Shown: positions 62,120-64,000 of the stretch, piece by piece
Layout of the letters: each line of letters starts with the position of its first letter
How positions within the stretch are numbered: the stretch's first letter is position 1
Assembly (NCBI GenBank): GCA_052401645.1
Contig: CP198939.1
Coordinates: 1,178,001-1,242,000, forward strand
Length of the DNA: 64,000 nt
From: Arsenophonus sp052401645
GTDB lineage: Bacteria; Pseudomonadota; Gammaproteobacteria; Enterobacterales; Enterobacteriaceae
Direction of reading: 5' to 3'
The notes under the pieces: generated by a model
What the model was told of the DNA's origin: nothing
Seen by the model: only the letters and a program-made list of their open reading frames with translations
The model's database searches: none
Program-made: the position numbers and the translations under genes

Positions 62120-64000
62120 ATATATTATATTCAATAATATATTTCTTTTTTAGAAAATTATAATATTTAATTAACGCGAGAGGAATTATCTTATTTATTA
62201 GAAAATAATTTAATAATTTAAATAAAAATATTTAAATATAAATTTAATTATATAATTTTAAAATCTATTTTTTCAAAATATTAAATAATAATATAACAAT
62301 ATATTTATTACATCAATTCATTCTTAATAAAAATTAAAAAAATAAAAATAATAATATATAATATATAATGATAAAATTTTTAATCTCTTTATTTTAAAAT
62401 AACTTATTAACGAGTCAAAATAATTTTATTTAAAACTATTTAATCAATAAATTATTTATTTCAATATTGTTATTAATATTTTGTTTAATAATTTATTGAT
62501 AATAAAAGTTATTTATGGGATATAATGATTTGATAATTATCAAAATGATTTATAATCATAAAATAAATTATGATTATAAATTAAATAAATTTATTTAGTT
62601 TTAAAAAAGTATTCTCATTATAATAAATTATCCTTATTTTTTAATAAATTTAAACGAATAAATTTAATTTAAAAATTCAGTTATTTAATTTAATTTACGT
62701 ATTTATTTTTTTCTAAAAAATAAATATAATTCAAAATAAAATAATGAAATTATTCAAAATTTCAATTTTTCTAAAATGTTAATCCTTATAAATAAACATA
62801 CTATTTTATAAAAAAGTTGAATTTAAGCTAAAAGAGCTACAATATTCACAATAAAAATTCTAAATAAATAAATTTTTTATCTTTAAAATGTTCGTTAATA
62901 AAACAGTATTTCATGTGAAATAATAAATAATAATGTTTATACTGCATAAAAATCTACATAACAATAAATTTTAATAATAAAATATAAATATTTATTATTA
63001 TCTAAATAATTATATAATTAGTGTATATAATGAACTAGTTATTTATTTATAATAAAAATAAATAGTTAAGATTAAAATAATACTCTTAGTACTTTAGTAT
63101 AAATTTACATATAAAAAATAACAGATTAATAGTATATAACTCAATCTATTTTTCAAATAAATTAAAGAAAAATGATAACAAAACAAATAATAATTTTTAT
63201 ATTCTATAATTTCTAGATTAAAATATTATAATGAACTTTATATATTATTAGTTATTTTAATAAATATAGTTTTATTAGAGTAAAGATAACTCCTAGATAA
63301 GTTATTTTTATCTAAAGAAATAATAAATTATTATTATTTTTATATGTATTAATCATACAAATTAGTTTAATATATTAAATAGTTATTTATAGAACTAATT
63401 ACTTTATAAATAATTAGCTTAGAAAAGAAATAAATAAAAAAAATATAATAGAATATGAAAAATTTAATTTTCATTATAAAACGATTAATTTTATAAATGA
63501 ATCATTAATATATCTTTAAAGAAGATTAAGTAATAAAATTTAAAAAAAATAATGTTGATAAATAGATAGATATAATTAAAATATATTTTTAGTAAAAGTT
63601 AAATACTAAAAATCAAGATAAAACAAAAATATATATAAGATAAAAAATTAATTAATTAAAAAAATTTTACTACGAAATGTTTATTGTAAAAACATAAAAA
63701 ATTAAAATATACAAATATCTAAAAGATAATATTATTTATATATAATACACAACATGTTAGAAAATTTTTCTAATTATTATGTTAAGTATTATAAAAAAAA
63801 TTTATACTATTTAATAGTATAAATAAGTATATCAAAATAACATGATTATATTTTTCGATACATGATTTCTTTATAGAGACAATCGAGTAATTTATATTGA
63901 TATTTTTATAAATCTAATCGTTTTAAATTTCTTTATACAACCATATAGTATCGTATATAAATACGTAATAATAATCAACAATTATTGCTTAGTTATAATA

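Larger units (their letters stand above)
61654..64000. other. AT-rich spacer right of suhB
   Basis: No gene is recognisable to the window edge. The stretch near 62020-62600 is notably rich in perfect inverted repeats: 62024-62057, 62091-62119, TTTGATAATTATCAAA at 62530-62545, and 14-bp arms at 62548-62561/62568-62581. A 12-bp pair with a 1-nt loop is at 63810-63834. No terminator directly follows the suhB stop. Confidence 0.75.

Noticed and set aside
1..64000. A CRISPR array, phage, toxin-antitoxin or other defence system
   Set aside because: No regularly spaced repeats, no cas, integrase, capsid or toxin-like frames were seen; repeats found are isolated palindromes and one short tandem duplication.
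1..64000. A different genetic code (UGA as tryptophan) that might open long frames in the spacers
   Set aside because: Genes end cleanly at TGA where the family ends (tusE, trxB, prfB), RF2 is retained, and spacer frames are interrupted mainly by TAA and TAG as well.

Overview
The window looks like the chromosome of a host-restricted gammaproteobacterial endosymbiont in a very degraded state. Every recognisable protein has its closest remembered counterpart in Enterobacterales (E. coli-type TusE, YgfZ, SdhE, LysS, RF2, LolA, FtsK, TrxB, IF-1, SerS, IscS, SuhB). Base composition is extremely AT-rich: hand counts give 4 G/C in bases 1-60 (spacer) and 16 G/C in bases 23161-23220 (inside lysS). 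I cannot name the genus from sequence alone.

Layout: only twelve protein genes are supported, about 9.9 kb of 64 kb (roughly 15 percent). They are tusE (4.5 kb), the divergent pair ygfZ/sdhE (10.8-12.3 kb), the prfB-lysS operon (22.6-25.3 kb), lolA followed by a visible rarA remnant (30.3-31.0 kb), an ftsK reduced to its membrane domain (33.4-34.1 kb), trxB (35.2 kb), infA (39.7 kb), serS (49.6-50.9 kb), iscS (58.3-59.5 kb) and suhB (60.9-61.7 kb). The spaces between are AT-rich DNA dense with stop codons. I recognise no tRNA, rRNA, insertion sequence, CRISPR array or prophage gene in them. In several places gene order matches E. coli with the intervening genes gone and the gap still roughly their size: ftsK-[lrp]-trxB-[cydDC-aat]-infA, and iscS-[iscR-trmJ]-suhB. 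The spacers are therefore probably eroded genes that have not been deleted.

Functionally the survivors are a minimal set. Translation is represented by LysS, SerS, RF2, IF-1 and SuhB as an rRNA-transcription factor. Sulfur and Fe-S chemistry is represented by IscS, TusE and YgfZ, redox and respiratory assembly by TrxB and SdhE, and the envelope and division by LolA and the FtsK N-terminus. Several genes are altered. suhB has lost two metal ligands, one of them inside a perfect 17-bp inverted repeat. prfB has lost its programmed frameshift. iscS lacks its C-terminal tail. ftsK lacks its motor.

The most striking structural signal is an excess of long, perfect, nearly loopless inverted repeats (arms of 14-19 bp) across the spacers and, once, inside suhB. 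This suggests hairpin-templated mutation or loss of palindrome surveillance. A second item of interest is a locus on the minus strand at 52.6-52.8 kb with a stem-loop, a short aromatic-rich open frame and a clean intrinsic terminator, but no recognisable gene.
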